DNA of 64,000 bases from Phanerodontia chrysosporium (taxonomy: Eukaryota; Basidiomycota; Agaricomycetes; Polyporales; Phanerochaetaceae): contig MJGA01000010.1 of assembly GCA_001910725.1 (NCBI GenBank), forward strand, positions 62,001-126,000, written 5' to 3'. Shown here in pieces: positions 23,975 through 37,004 of this stretch. Position 1 is the stretch's first letter; each line of letters opens with the position of its first letter. The notes beneath the pieces were generated by a model, which was not told the DNA's origin, did no database searches, and saw only the letters and a program-made list of their open reading frames with translations. Position numbers and translations under genes: made by a program.

Positions 23975-24308
23975 ACGTCGGACGTTTTCCCACAGCGCCA
24001 CGCACAGACATAGCTCCGAGTTGTCTCGCCTTGTACAGATCCCCCCTTGCTAATCTGCATCGTCCCCCCTTCGCTGTTCACTCATCGCTCTACCACTACG
24101 GAAACCCATGTTTAGTACCCTCATGTTCATATATCTCTACAAGCATCGCATTAGGACTATTAAATGCACTGTACAACATTAGAATGGGAATTCATCTTCA
24201 GATACACAGGTTGGGATGGTCTGTCAAAAGCAAGTGACCGAATGTGGGTATAATTCAAATCAGCAGAGATATCAAGCAAAGGTACGTGTTCAAAGCAAAG
24301 CAACCACA
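23975..24308. other. Convergent 3' spacer between the MedA-like and DOCK genes
   Basis: AT-richer sequence separates two converging genes. It should contain both polyadenylation regions. No gene is seen. Confidence 0.6.
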
Positions 24309-27300
24309 TCAGCCGTCCCTTCGTCCAAAGTTCAAACTTCCAAAGCGCGAGAACCGCCCGCGCAGCGAGCCGCCCATGCTCCCCACTGTCGAGCCCGTTA
24401 TTGAGGCTGCGCCCGAGAGGTTCGCCGTCAGCATCCCCGCGCCGTTCATGTACGAGTCGTGCGGCGAGCCCTCGTCGATGTCGCTGCCTGCCGAGTCGCC
24501 AGGCCCGGACGCGACGCCGTTGAAGCCGTGACGGGCGAGGTACGCGAGGCCGCGCTGCAGCGGGGTCTGTTTCGCGGGCATGCTCCCGTCGACGGGCAAG
24601 TGCCCGGTCGGGCCGGGGGACACGGACGGCGCCCTCGAGAGCCCATGGCCGAGCTCGAGCGGCGGCTCGAGCGATCTCCGCTCGATCACAGAGAGATGCC
24701 TCGTAGGGGTCCCGAGGTTCGCGTACGCGGCCCGCAAGGACGGGTCCGGCGGCTGCGACTCGACGGCGAGCCGCTGAATTTCATCGTGGAAGTTCTTGCG
24801 GAAGAACGACTCTAGCGTGCTATGGAACCCCAGCATCTCGGGCGGGCACAGCTGGCCATGGAGCTTCAGGCAGCTGTCAATGATCCGAACCTATAGTACG
24901 GCCCCTATCAGTCATCGGCCCCAAACGAGGCTGGGTGCTTGGACCAACCTGGTCGTCGATAGCGGCTCGTAATTTTTCCACCTGCTCAACCCTATCTGGG
25001 AACCTCGAGGCGTAATCACCTGTGAGGAATGACTGCCTAAATGACGCCACGCCGGTATCGATTGGCGCATCAACGACGGCATTTAGGGTCATGGCTAATG
25101 GGTTCGTCGGCACGATCTGGCCCGTCTTGGCGAGCGCGCCGTATCGAACGTTGAGTGCCTCAAGCTCACGCGTCCTTTGCTGAACCTCTTGTAGCGCCAT
25201 CTCGACGGGAGATATTTCGACCACGGTCACATCCACGACTTCCGAACGGCGGAGCACAGTGGGGAATGCTTCTTCGGTTGTCAGATACGTCTTCTCCAAC
25301 CAGACTTCTTCGGAGCCGTCTGGCCCCAGCTTCGTGATCTGACGCGTATAGCTGAAGAGGTTGATGGCACTAACGCAGCAGTGAGGCAACCACGTTGCAT
25401 CGGCAGTGAAGAGATTCGCTTACCTGTGCTCGTAGTAGGTTCGTATCTGCGGAGGGACGTCCGGGTTCGTGAAGATCGGCAGTTCACGGTTAGGCTCAGG
25501 CACGACAGCTGTGCATTGAATATACTGGTCTGAGCCAAACCTGATGTCCACTGGAGGGTCGCCGATGGACTTCAGCAGACGCGCCCCAGGATGCTTGTTG
25601 AGCATGCGCTCGCAGAACGCGCCAAACTTCTCCCATTCGTATCCCCGGTACTGAGCACAGCATGCATGAGGCGTGTATCGATGACACGACGAAGGGGTCA
25701 AAGCTTACCACGAATTGCTTGTTGCGGATGCCGACGGGGAAGTTGCCGTAGAACGCGACTCTGAAGTAGTCCGAGTAATACCGTTGATCAGTGACGATGT
25801 GCTCGAGAAGGGCGGCTTGATGTCGCAAAATTTCCGCCAAGCGTGCACTATGATCCGTCAGCAGGGTCCTGGAATGATGAAGGTAAATCCTTACTAGTTG
25901 AAGGTAACCTCGGCATGTTGGAAACTGAGTTCCTTGCAGATCTCCAATGCGCTTTCCCACGCCTTCCCTTACCTGCGTGCACATGAGTACAATTAGCGGT
26001 CCAACTGAATCTGAAACCTTACCGAGGTAATCTAGGATGAGCAGACACAGGGTCTCCTTGCGATGAAATTGCGACTGCTGTGGAAGGCCCAAGTCTTCCA
26101 TCGGCGGTGCAAACGTGTTGAGATCCCACTCGTGCAGATCAGCATGCAGCTTCAGCGTGAGAGCAGCCTCAACATAGTTCTGCGCTTGGAGATGCATCTA
26201 GATAGACGATGAGATAGAGTATAACGTGGATGTTGAGAATGGAGATCATACATTGACAAGCTGATGCACATATTTGATGTAGATCTCATCTTTGCCTATC
26301 CGGCGGATGAAGTTCATCAGGCGAAGCTGGGATTCTCGAATGTCAGCCGGTGGAGCGCATTGCCATACATGTGTAGAAAACATACCGTGGCGATCACACG
26401 GTCATCTGCAAACTCTTCGCCTTCGGGCAGGGCGCGGACGCTGAGGAGCAGTTCTAGGAAGAGGTCGACAGAGTCCAAGAAGCTGTTGACGCGGGTACGA
26501 AGGTCGCTATCGATGTCAGACGAATCAAAGAGGTGCCGGAGGTGGCCGATAAAGAACGCCCTGGAGATGTCATCGCGCTTGCTGTCGGACATGAAGAGCG
26601 TGTCCAGCTTGCTGACCAGCTCGTTTTCTATCTCGTCGAAGTGCCCAGAGACGTGGTACTCTGTAACTATCATGCAGTACAACATGTGCACGGCGTTGGT
26701 TCGTAACTGATCATGGTTGCTCAGGCACAGATTGACGACTTGTCCGACGAGCGAGTGAAGAGCGACCTGGTAGTTCTGTAAATACAGTCAGAATGCGCTT
26801 CTCTAGTGGACGATCAACGTGACCTACCGCTACCTGCGACGACGACGACCCAGTATCTTCGATCTCCCAGCCCAGAGCATGCCAGAGCCGCAGTAGAATA
26901 GCAGCGCCCTCGCCTCGGATGTCTCCGGCAAGCCTCCACACGGCTCTCCGTTTCTGAAACTCGTGTAAAGGCAGTGTTGACTCATGAGACGAATAGCTCA
27001 CCTGCGGACTGAAGTCTTCAATCACCAGCTGTTCCGAGGAAAGCAGCCGCAGCAGAACGTAGAAAGAATCCCTCCATATGACGGGATCGAACGTTGCGCC
27101 GTTGTCCTCGTTCGGGATATATTCCCGCTCAAGAATAGTCCCCACCGGATCGAAGATCTTGATAAGGACCTTGTGCGCAAGGATATTGATGTTGAGCCAA
27201 TTGTTAGGGAATGCCTCATTGTTCAAGATCGAGCCTGCGACCTTGAACAACTTCGTGAGAAGAGCCGTGAGCTTATCCCTGCCCTCGATCTCCACGATGC

Positions 27301-30300
27301 CTTCGAAAAAGTTGAGTAGGACCTTCTTCGTCGACGAGAGAATAAGAGTCAGGAGTACAGCGGCAGTCTCGCCTAATCCTGCGTTGTACATCTTCGCATT
27401 CGCTGCCGCAGCGGCCGGAAGACTCTTTGGTGGCTGCGAAAGCAGCGCGAAGGGATATGACTCCGGGAAGGTGATTGGTGCACTGGATGGCGTGGTCGTA
27501 GGAGACTTCAGACGCTCGATGGCTCGCTCATTAGCTGGATGCTGGAACTCTAGATAGGATTCGAGTAATCTGCGGAGCCCGTCAGCGCTGAAGACGACAG
27601 ACGTAGCTTGCAACTCACGTAGGGAAGAGTGACAGGAGATACTCGATGTTGTAGTGTTCTTGCCGCAGGAGACTCCGGTCGGCCAGGATGGTAGGGTTGA
27701 CAAGACTCTGCTGCAGCTTATCGAGCATGACTGCGACCACGGTGACAGACAGCCGAACACACTCGAGCCATGAGATCCGCGCAGCATCTTTGGCACTCTC
27801 CGAGTCGCCTGGGGACGTCCACATGTACTCGTCGAATCGACCGAAGTGCGGCTTGATCCAGATCACCACCGCCTCGACTAGCATCGCGCGCGACTGGGGC
27901 ACGTCGAAGAGGAAGCCCCGCACGATCTGCAGGTACATAATCAACTTCCAGATGACAATCTTGCCCTTCGTAGCGACGATCGCATTCGCAAAGGTTGTTA
28001 CGATCTGCACGAGTTCGACGACCGAAAAGACCTTGTGGAGCTCAGGGAGGATAGAGGTGAAATGCTGCAGCGCGATCGTTTGCGTTCCAATGATGGAGGC
28101 AGGCGTGCTTGCGACATCATCCGGGTGACCTCTGAGAGATGTGTACGTAGTTCCTTCTTGAACCCAGCTTCAAGGTGTTCAGCTGCTGCGCCGACACCCA
28201 TGCCGAATTCCTTCTCTTTCTGCAGTTCCCTCGAGCGGGCGATGAACTTGAAGATGTAGTGCCAGACTTTGAGGGCTGCGCGAAGCGACGACGCAGTGTC
28301 ATTCGAAGTCGGGTTCTGCAGCAGGCTGTTCATTGAATGGATCATATGTGACGAGGCCGATGCGCAGTTGAAGTGGCGCTCGATGTATACGTCAAGGACG
28401 GGCTGGAAGTTGCTGAAGCGCCGGTCTTGCACGATTCCCAGGACGGTCACGATTGCATTGAAGACAAGGTGATCCATCTCGCTGCCCTGGTTGACGGGAG
28501 AAACTAGGATCGCAAAGAGAGCATCAAAGATGTCACGCAGGAACTTGACGATCTCGACTTCTCCGACGAACGCAAACTTGGCCAGGATGGTGGAAAGAAG
28601 CTCTTTGTCGGGGATCCCCTGCCAGTTCAACAGGCTGAGGAGGACAGAATTCTGCGTGAACTTCGTCGAGCAGAGCGACGATCGAATGATGAGCGTGTCG
28701 CGGAGTAGCGGTGCAAGACGCTGCATCTCGACAGGTACAGATACTTGATCTAGCCGCTGGTTCGCGATGAGCCACGGGGCAGCGTCGAGGTATAGGTTCG
28801 GAGTGAGTTGGCCAGTTTGTCTGCCTGATACAGCGCAAGCATGTGTTCACCGTCTTCCAGAAAGGCGCGGCCATCGGGAAAAAGGGGCAGAAACGCGAAT
28901 GCGAACGGACGCTCGGCGTTGTCATTCGATCCGCGACTCGAGGAGCGCTCCTTCGCATCGCGCTTCCTGAAAGTGAAGAACAAGTGCCACTGTTGAGCGC
29001 CAGAATTAGGCAGCTTCACCTTGATGAGCTCGTTGAACGTCGGCTGGCTTGTACGCAGGAAAACCATCGAGTTCCAATGCGAGATCTCGGGCTCGCCGCT
29101 GCAACGCGTGATGACGTTCTCGATCGTGCGCCCGTCGCGCCCGCGAACCTCCATCGTCACTTGTACGTTCCCCGAAACAGTGTTCACGTGTCCACGCGTG
29201 AAGTTGGTGAAGCTTCGTCGCGCAGTGCTGGTTTGCGTTGAAGTAAAGTCGCCGCTCCAGAGCTTGATGTAGAGTTCGTTCCGCACATCGCCCGGGAAGA
29301 CTACGTCGGGGAAACCAAGGCGCAGGGTGAGGGGGGTATCATGAAGGAGTGAAGAGTTCTGTCGAACTATGGTATCTGCGTCGCCATAGAACACCTTGAT
29401 AGACACGGCAAGGTGGGCTGCTCTGCAATACGGTCGCAAATGAGTCCACAACATACCATGTATGACGGACGTACCTAGGCGATTTCTCGAATTCTCGGGT
29501 ATTATTATTGAGGATATCTTGATGTAGCATGGAAAATGTGGCTTCATTCGTCGGCACGTATATTGGCATGGTATGTTCCTTAGTAGATGATATCTCAACG
29601 CCCTCGGTAGCCATCTGCTTCAGCTGTTTCAACTCGAGAACCGCACAACCGAACGGTCTGCGGAACTGTGGAGGCAGATCCGACTTCCCATTGGGCTCTG
29701 CAGCATCTGCCCAGCTGTTCACTGCGGTTGATGATCCGGATTCACGATAGCTGGACAATTCCGAGCTCCTCTTGCTCTCCGCGATGGAACCCATGGAGCT
29801 TCCCATCTTCATGGCCCCATTCCGTACGATGGAGCAGACGAGGAAGATTGGCTCGTTCGCGTCTGAGGCTACAATATCCGTGAACAGCGTGCGGACACGT
29901 TGCGTAGGATCTCGAGCCAAGGCACCGTTGTGGTTCAGCACGACGCAGAACTCTTCCGACACGAAGCTGGCTTGGGCTTGATTGTACAGCGAGAAGAACA
30001 GCTCAGCCGTCTCGCCCGGGCGCACGGGTTGGCGACGAAGGCACGCAGGTCGAGCAGGACATGGTAGAACTTGGCTCGTGACGGCTGGTGTGAGCGCGTG
30101 TTTCCCAGAGAGCCCAGCGATCTTGTGTGGCGATTTCGGGAGCCATCTGAGAAGGCGGACGGCGCAGGGCTCGGATGCGGCCCTGACGTAGGCACATAGT
30201 CAATAGAGGCACCGAGTCGGGGGATTTCAGATGCATTAGACGGTGATACATCCATGTAGGCCAGAGATACCTGCATCGCATACATTCTGACCGCGCTGAT

Positions 30301-31447
30301 CCAGCTGCGCGGGTCCAGCTCGCCTTCGACGTCCACAGTGACAAGTCCGCCCCACGTCGGATGGCGCACGATGATGTCCAGGCCCTGCATGATGTTCCCA
30401 CGAACGAGCCTTGCAACGCATTGCCGTCGCAAATTGATAGTCTCCTCAGCGCTCAGAGTCTTTGAAAGCAGTTGTCTTCGTCCGAGATGGAGCGCCTCGA
30501 TTTGTTCGCGGATAACCTGGAACAGTTTGTAGTCGCGGCGTGCGAGGTACTGGAACATGAGAAGGTGCCATTCGCGCAGTGCAGAAGCTATCTCGTCGAC
30601 GATTGGCTGTTCGAGCCCGGACGCCGTCTCACCGCCTGGTGGCAGAGATGGACGCGGGGGCAGTGGCTTCTGCACCTGCGCCTCCGTGGGAGTCGGCGAC
30701 GCGGAGCGGATGCTTGCAGGATACACCGGCAGACGCGCCCGAGTCGAATTAGCCTGGTCCGCCGGCGGATTGAGCTTGAATGAGCGTCGACCAGGAGCGA
30801 CGCTTTGCGTATCAGCGTCGTCGTCGTCGTGTGCAGGCGTGTCAGAGCCGGCTTTGTCCCGGGTCCATTGCGCATACAAGTCCTTCACGGTAGACGTGCC
30901 GTTCGTCACATTGTGGAACATAGAAGCGATGTCTGCGAGGCGTCCTTCTGCATCGCTGAGCTCGTCGCGGACAAAGATGTGGGAAGCAGGAAAGATCCCT
31001 AGGAAGACTTGCTGTGCTTCGTCGACCTTCACTTGCGCCTGGCCAGTGGATCCGGATGGGTCGGCAGGAGACGTCCATATTACTGGCGGGCGACGCGAGG
31101 TGCACACGACGTATCTGGTATGGGAGCGTCAACCACACTCTGCAGACCTCGGGTAGAGCATAGCACGCACCCTCGATACCATATCCCTTCCACCTCCTTG
31201 TCCTTGGGAATGTACCTCTCAAATGCATACACCTCGTCTCCTACTTCCAACGAGACTACGTCGCGGTGAACGAGGTTGTCGTCTCCAGATGCGTCGGTGA
31301 ATGTCGAGATGCGTGTCCGGCTTGAGAGTCGAGTGTCCCGCCGGCCAGATGGTGACAAAGAATGAACTGCGTATCCATAGATGAATCTTGGCAACGGTTC
31401 CCAAACTCCTCTGCGCTGGCCTGCAGACTGTCCAAGGCGGAGACCAT
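24309..31447 (-). CDS. DCK1-like: DOCK-family guanine nucleotide exchange factor (SH3, DHR-1, DHR-2)
   Basis: A many-exon minus-strand gene of roughly 2,000 residues. Near the N-terminus (about 31390-31150) an SH3-like segment reads RDVVSLEVGDEVYAFERYIP then GIWYRGYVV, ending FLGIFPASHIFV. The DHR-1 (C2-like) region lies near 29320-28780 (NELYIKLWSGDF, VQVTMEVRGRDGRTIENVI, WHLFFTFRKRDAKE). Armadillo-like helices follow. DHR-2 spans about 26200-24880, with YVEAALTLKLHADLHEWD, FYGNFPVGIRNKQFV, YEWEKFGAF and INLFSYTRQI. The C-terminus is Ser/Gly-rich. Such proteins activate Rac/Cdc42-type GTPases and, in fungi, act in polarity and wall stress. The first exon is unresolved: the ATG at 31447 is one base out of frame with WEPLPRFIYGYAVHSL. 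A single-base loss near 28110 also breaks the frame before SIIGTQTIALQHF. Confidence 0.9.
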
Positions 31448-32303
31448 GCTCGACGGCGAGCAGGATGGTCGTCGAGGACAAGCTTCGTGATATTAGGGCG
31501 TCTGTGAGTTGATGCGCCCTTTTCCTTTCTTGATGGAGGCGCGCCCTGTCTTTTGTTCTCCTCACTGTTGACGACAACGCCGACGGCCAAGCAATATTCT
31601 GAAGGTACAAAGGAAAAGAATACATACATGACATTGCTTTTCGATGTCCGAAACCAGAATTGCCATGTACCGCTATGTGCCTGTGATGCATTGCACGGTG
31701 TTTCATCTTGCAACTTTCCAAGGGTCCTGAGACCAACGCAATCAGTGGCGTTGCACATTCTATTGATGTGTCTTAAACAGCCACTTAAGCTCGATATAAA
31801 ATGGATATAGCAATTGCTCAAACCTGCACAAACTGTGTATGTAACGTTGCCTTCATGCAGAGTTACTTTCTCTGACTCGCAGCGATATTGTGTATATATA
31901 TATCCCGCGCTTTATTATTAGTCTCGTGCCGCGTCTGTATGCACTTAGGTTACGATGCCATTAGCCCGTACGTATAGCCTGTCAGCAGTGCGACTCATGC
32001 GGAGCTGTAGTATATGCTCGTGCCTATGTTCAGCTTCAGGACTTGTAAACTCGCGTACAGATAATACTACAGCCTCAGACACAGAAAGCCACTGAGATTG
32101 CAACAGACATAGCTTCACAGTATAGACTTTGATATTGCCGCTGCTGTTTGTGTATGTTAGGATCGCAAGCTTCCGCCTTCCGTTTCTGGACACTGTTCAT
32201 CTTGTCTTGAACCGCCGTCTATTCGCTTCGTGCCTACATCAACGACTGGGCGACGAGCGTCGTCGCACGCGAATGACACCATACTGGAAACAAGTAAGCC
32301 TTG
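31448..32303. other. Divergent intergenic region between the DOCK and Ten1-like genes
   Basis: No gene is supported. An alternating TA tract near 31892-31903 and general AT-richness fit promoter or 5' UTR DNA for both diverging genes. An additional 5' exon of the DOCK gene may lie in the left part. Confidence 0.5.
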
Positions 32304-32808
32304 ATGTCTCACCAGGGGTATGATTGCGCCCAGATTGTGCGCATCGATGCTCTCACACCAGAGCACGTCTCACGCAAACTGCGCGTTGTCGGTCGGTACG
32401 TACACATGCCCGTTTTCTGGGACTCTTGCTCACCGTATCATGCAGTTTGAGACTATATGATGCTGAGAACGCGCTTGTATGCATCGCGGACGAGCAGGAT
32501 ACCCTACTCGTAGACATCTCCCTCTGTCTCAGCGGCTACCAAACATTCTCCTGGCTTCGCGAGATGAACACCCCAGTCATGGCCATTGGATACCTAGAAA
32601 AGATTTCACTGCTAAAACATGAGGTGAGGCGCGCTGCGGACAGCTAGACAAGGTGCTGACCGGTGGAAGATAGGATGACGAGGACGATATACCGACATTC
32701 ATCCTCCGCGCACTTCTCATCAAGGAGCAGAGGGCCCTCGACTTGGATGTTTGGAATCGAGCCGTAGATGTGCACAAAAGTGGAGAGCCATCTACCGCCA
32801 TTGCATGA
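32304..32808 (+). CDS. Small OB-fold protein, putative CST complex subunit Ten1-like
   Basis: Exons 32304-32395, 32446-32623 and 32674-32808 give a 134-residue protein with consistent phases. The ATG at 32304 (MSHQGYDCAQI) is the first in frame. The layout suits one OB fold. LTPEHVSRKLRVVGRLRLYD opens it, followed by ENALVCIADEQDTLLVDISL, then TPVMAIGYLEKI, and a C-terminal helix LLIKEQRALDLDVWNRAVDV. Length, single-domain layout and the 'R-V-G ... D-x-A/L-L-V-D ... V-I-G-Y-L-E' pattern resemble Ten1, which with Stn1 caps telomeres. Sequence identity across Ten1 proteins is very low, so this is a structural guess. A generic OB-fold protein remains possible. Confidence 0.55.
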
Positions 32809-34830
32809 GAGGCCTCATCTCTGTTCTTTTGGCACAATGCTCCCCGTGCTGCGGATGCGCTCGAATCTTATCACCTGCCCACCGCTACCACCATAGCCGT
32901 TCACGCCCTATCGTTAGAGCAGTCTAGCATGTATGTTTCTCATTGTCCACGTTCCATACACGACTCATGACTTATTTTGGCTGCCGATGCAGATAATACC
33001 CTGTGAACGTGCGGCAAGCGTACAATGTCCCTGCCAGTCTATGGGCCGGGCAGCTTGGCTGAAGTCATGGCGCTTCCCGGGAATATTTGCACCGTTTTAC
33101 AGTTGTTTTCGTACGCCCCTGCAATGACTTCTGCTGTCATCCCCTTTTTACGCCAGAGTTGCATACCCATCATACGCATTGCAGCCGACGCTTTCCTTGG
33201 GGCTACATGACTTGGCGTCTTCCATATCGTGCTGTGCTCTTGGCCACCTCCGAGGCGCACTTTGCAACGAAAACCTGCACCTCAGCTGAAATACTCAATA
33301 CTCCAGCGTATCTGACATGAAGTCTCTCGCCATGGTTCTAGTTGTTGGCATCTTGGCAGTTTTTGATACGCAGATTTTGGGCTAAGCACGGACTCGACCC
33401 TGAGCCTGGCATTAGCCGTAATCATCCCGGCCAAGCACACACCTTTCTTGGTGGGTACTTCTCCCTTTCACTTTGCCACGGTCACCACAACAAACAAGTT
33501 GTCCAGTTATCAGAATGAAGGCCGTTCTCGACAATGTGCAGGAGGAAGGCGCCGCATGTCTTGGCGGGAAGCTCAATTGGCCGGGCTTTAAATCCTTCGT
33601 TTGTCCCAGGAAACCGAGCCACGGACATTGTTGCCTCGAGGACTCGGTGCTGGTTACGATAACCAACTTTACTGCCTTGTCTCGAAAGACGTTGTCTGGT
33701 CTCTGGCATAAAGTTGCTAGACATTATTGCGGTTGTCATCTTGGTGCTCGGACACGTATTCGTGTTCAAATGAACTGGCCGTATCGCACAGCAACATTGC
33801 CTCTTGGCAGTGTGCAGCGAGATACGCGCATCGCACGTCAATATGTTGAACCGTTGTAGCGATTTTACGAGTGCTTTGACGGTGACTGTGCGTGAGGTCG
33901 CCGTGTGTCTCGGCCGTTTTCGGACTAGCTCCTCCTATATTCGGTAGGCGCTGACATGGACAGCTCAACCTTGTCCCTCACCTGTCCTCGGTGCTGCCTC
34001 TGCTCTCTGCGATGCACGCTGAAATGTATCCACCAAACAGAAGCATTGCGAGGGTCTCTTTCATTCTCTTGGCTGCTCCCGAGGCGTCGTGCTGTGCTCG
34101 CGTCCGTTACCGACTCCTCCGCGGGAAGGACACGGCTGACAGTCGAACGGCTTGTGGTTGACGATGTGGGGCTCGGTTACCAGCCTGCTATTACGCCATT
34201 GTTCTCGCGGGCTGTTCGGTGTCTCTCCTTTGGCCAGATACCGTGTTCCGCAGCGATCAACGCCACCACGGCTTTCCCGCCAAGGCTGAGCTAGAACCCG
34301 CCAAGGCTCGGCTGTCAGGAAACCTCGTAAAGTCGTGGTTGCTGCTGTGCGACGACAAAGGATTCGAATGCCCCCAAGCCTCGCCGACTGTGCTTGTGCT
34401 CCATGGCTCCAGCGAATGAGCTGCCCGCAAAGGGCCCCGAAACCCGCCCAAGCCTCGGCGCCCCCGGGTGCGCTCCAGACTTGGGGCATCTCGCCTGCAG
34501 CCGATATCACCTCTGCAGCGGGCCTCGTGGCGGCAGAACCTCGACAACGCTCTGCTGCTTGGCGCCAGTTTCATTCGCGAGCTTCGATCCTCGGCGAATA
34601 TAAGGGTCGCGCGAACCGTTCGAACCAATGCCCCCACCCCTTCTGCAGTAGACCTGCAGCGTCCGTACACACCCCGAACACCACATAGCCCTTTAGAGAC
34701 AGGTCGTTGGTCTTTCGAGCTTAGATTTGGTCCCTATACACACATTTTCGGTATGTTGCCATCTCTTTCTCTCGGTGGCGGCGATGCTGACGTGCATCGA
34801 TCCCTCTAAAGCCACCCTCTTCCATCACTC
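32809..34830. other. 2-kb region without a supported gene
   Basis: Only short frames occur. A CCCGCCAAGGCT-like word recurs within about 34268-34310 and in variant form downstream (CCCGCCCAAGCCTCGG near 34446). This hints at degenerate repeat DNA. No mobile-element protein motif was seen. The last few hundred bases should be the transporter promoter. Confidence 0.4.
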
Positions 34831-36742
34831 ATGACACCGGAAAACAGGCCTCGCCGTCTGAGTAGAGCGGACTCCGTCGCTCATGCAAGAGCGCATGTGA
34901 GCCGAATCTCGAGACGCATCCATGGATGGTCATGGCAAGCGGTACGCACTCCTCACTCCGAGTCCCTTGACGTGCAAGCGCTCATTACATTTCCGTAGTA
35001 CCCTATCGGCATGGGCACCGGCGCCGTATATGTTACGCTCGCCGGACTCAAAAATCATCCTGGACACGTCCTGACTGTCATCGAGACGGTTTTCTACTTC
35101 CTCAACATGGCCCTTTTCCTCCTCAACACTACTACGCTACTGCTCCAATTTCTCAGTACGCAGTGCCTTCTGTCAACGCGGGTCTTCGTATCTAACTCCC
35201 ATCTGCCACAGTTTATCCCCGGCAGGCTCGCCGCCTTATCACTGACCCGACGAAGGGTATCTTCGTACCCCTCATGGTGCGTCTGCACGTGTGTAGACCC
35301 AGAATGCAGAGCTAACTTATCGGCACGTTCTAGGTTCTGTCGTTTGCGACGATTATTATTGGCACTATCAACTACGGCGTCCAGCAGGTCACGTAACTCC
35401 GGACTTCATCTACGCACTATTCTGGACATACGTCTCGTTCTCGGTCGCCGTCTGCTTCCCGATGCTCATGATCTGGTTCAACAAACCGCACGACCTAACA
35501 AAGTTCACGCCGGCGTGGGCTTTCTTGGTGAGTCAGCCTAGGATTCCAAAACAAGCCTCAGCTGATCCTTTCTCAGGTCTTCCCTATGGTACGCGCGATT
35601 GCCTCTGATGCTGCAAGCCTCGCTAATGATTTGTGTGTCAGATGCTGGTGGGAGTAGTTGCCTTCAATACCTGAAGGTTATCGCGCCAGAAGAGCCTCGA
35701 GCCTTGGGCGTGTTGCTGACAGGGTACATCTTCCAAGGTATGTCCGTATCGCACATGGACACTAGACCGCTCTAACAGTCCTTTGCAGGCCTCGGCTTCT
35801 TCATGACCTTCTTCTATATTTGCATCTACATCCTCCGGTGAGCCTAGTTCATCGCTGTGCTGCTGACAGACATGCTTACCTCCATTTACAGGATCATGAC
35901 CGTAAGTGCTAGAACTCGCTTCGGCATTGCCTGTATTCTCACAGCCGCTCAGACTGGCTTCATGGACGGCCATCAAGCCAACGGTGCCTTTGTTGCCTGC
36001 GGTCCTCCAGGATTCACCGCCCTCGCGCTCATCAACCTTGCCGAACGCGGGAAGGATATGTACGTCTATTCATCGAGACACAGACCACCTCTTACTGAGA
36101 CCTGAGGTTCAGCTTGACCCACCGACAAATCATGTCAGATATAGCCGGTGAAGTCTGGTACGCGGGAAGCGTCATGGCGGCGCTGCTCCTCTTTGGCCTC
36201 GCAGTCTTCTTCTTCATCTTCGGCGCGCTCCCGTACTGGTTCAAGCTGCACAAAAACCTGAGCGAGATCCTGGGCTGCTGGGCGCTGACGTTCCCTAACG
36301 GTATGTCCAGTTTTACATCTGCTCGTGTGCACGCGCTGATGATACGCCAGTCGGCTGGATCCTAACGCTGCGCAAGCTCGGCGACATCTTCGGCGTACCA
36401 GGCTTCCACGTGTGGAACCTCGTCATGACCGTGTGCATGTTCGTGACTTGGCTCGTCCTGTTCGCGCTCACCGCGGTCGCGTTCTGGGAGGGCAAGATTT
36501 TCATCTCGCCCCCCGAGGCCGTCATCCGTGACAAGCTGCACATCCATATCGTCGACAAGCACGATGGTCACGCACACGAGCGCGACCTCGAGAAGGGCAT
36601 TCCATTTGCGCTCGGCTCGCCGCGCCCATCGCATGCCACTGATACCCCAACGCTGCACTCGGACAGCTCGCACACTGTCCAAGTCAGCGTCGTGCCCGCC
36701 CGGAGCGAGTCGCCGGCGCCGATGGTGCCCCATGCATTTTAG
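34831..36742 (+). CDS. TDT-family transporter (malate/sulfite type), with two apparent single-base deletions
   Basis: Multi-exon membrane protein. The start MTPENRPRRLSRADSVAHA is followed by an amphipathic Arg-rich stretch and YPIGMGTGAVYVTLAGLK, the typical beginning of the tellurite-resistance/dicarboxylate (SLAC1-like) fold used by fungal Mae1 and Ssu1. Later family marks are YPRQARRLITDPTKGIFVPL, TTGFMDGHQANGAFVACGPP and PYWFKLHKNLSEILGCWALT. About ten hydrophobic spans are visible, and the C-tail is hydrophilic. Members export sulfite or carry dicarboxylates; the substrate here cannot be told apart by eye. The frame slips at about 35397 (before GHVTPDFIYALFW) and at 35670 (before LKVIAPEEPRA). 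Each slip would be repaired by one base in a G or C run, so this is either assembly error or a recent pseudogene. Confidence 0.87.
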
Positions 36743-37004
36743 TGCTGCTTTTCATCTTCTTTTTCATCTCTCTCTCACGGACGCAACTGCGGACCTCTGG
36801 ATACATTACTTCATGTAGATATTACATCATAGACCCGCCCCATCCTCAGCATACATTCCCCGTAACGTTGCATCTTGTTGTCTCTTGTGCCCCGTAGCAC
36901 CAAACACTCCTTCGCACAATAGATTATGTCTTCTCGCCGAGCCTCTGCCGTGCCCTGCCGCACCCCTAACACTGCACGTCGGCGAGTGAGAGCGAAAGAG
37001 CCCC
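36743..37004. other. Short convergent 3' spacer between transporter and GPI18
   Basis: Two genes converge here. No gene or repeat is seen. Confidence 0.5.

Noticed and set aside
34061..34810. Overlapping open frames on both strands upstream of the transporter
   Set aside because: No motif, no consistent splicing and low-complexity composition.
36827..37004. C-terminal extension of GPI18 in the printed frame
   Set aside because: The Arg/Ser-rich tail has no family match, whereas the neighbouring frame carries the conserved ending.
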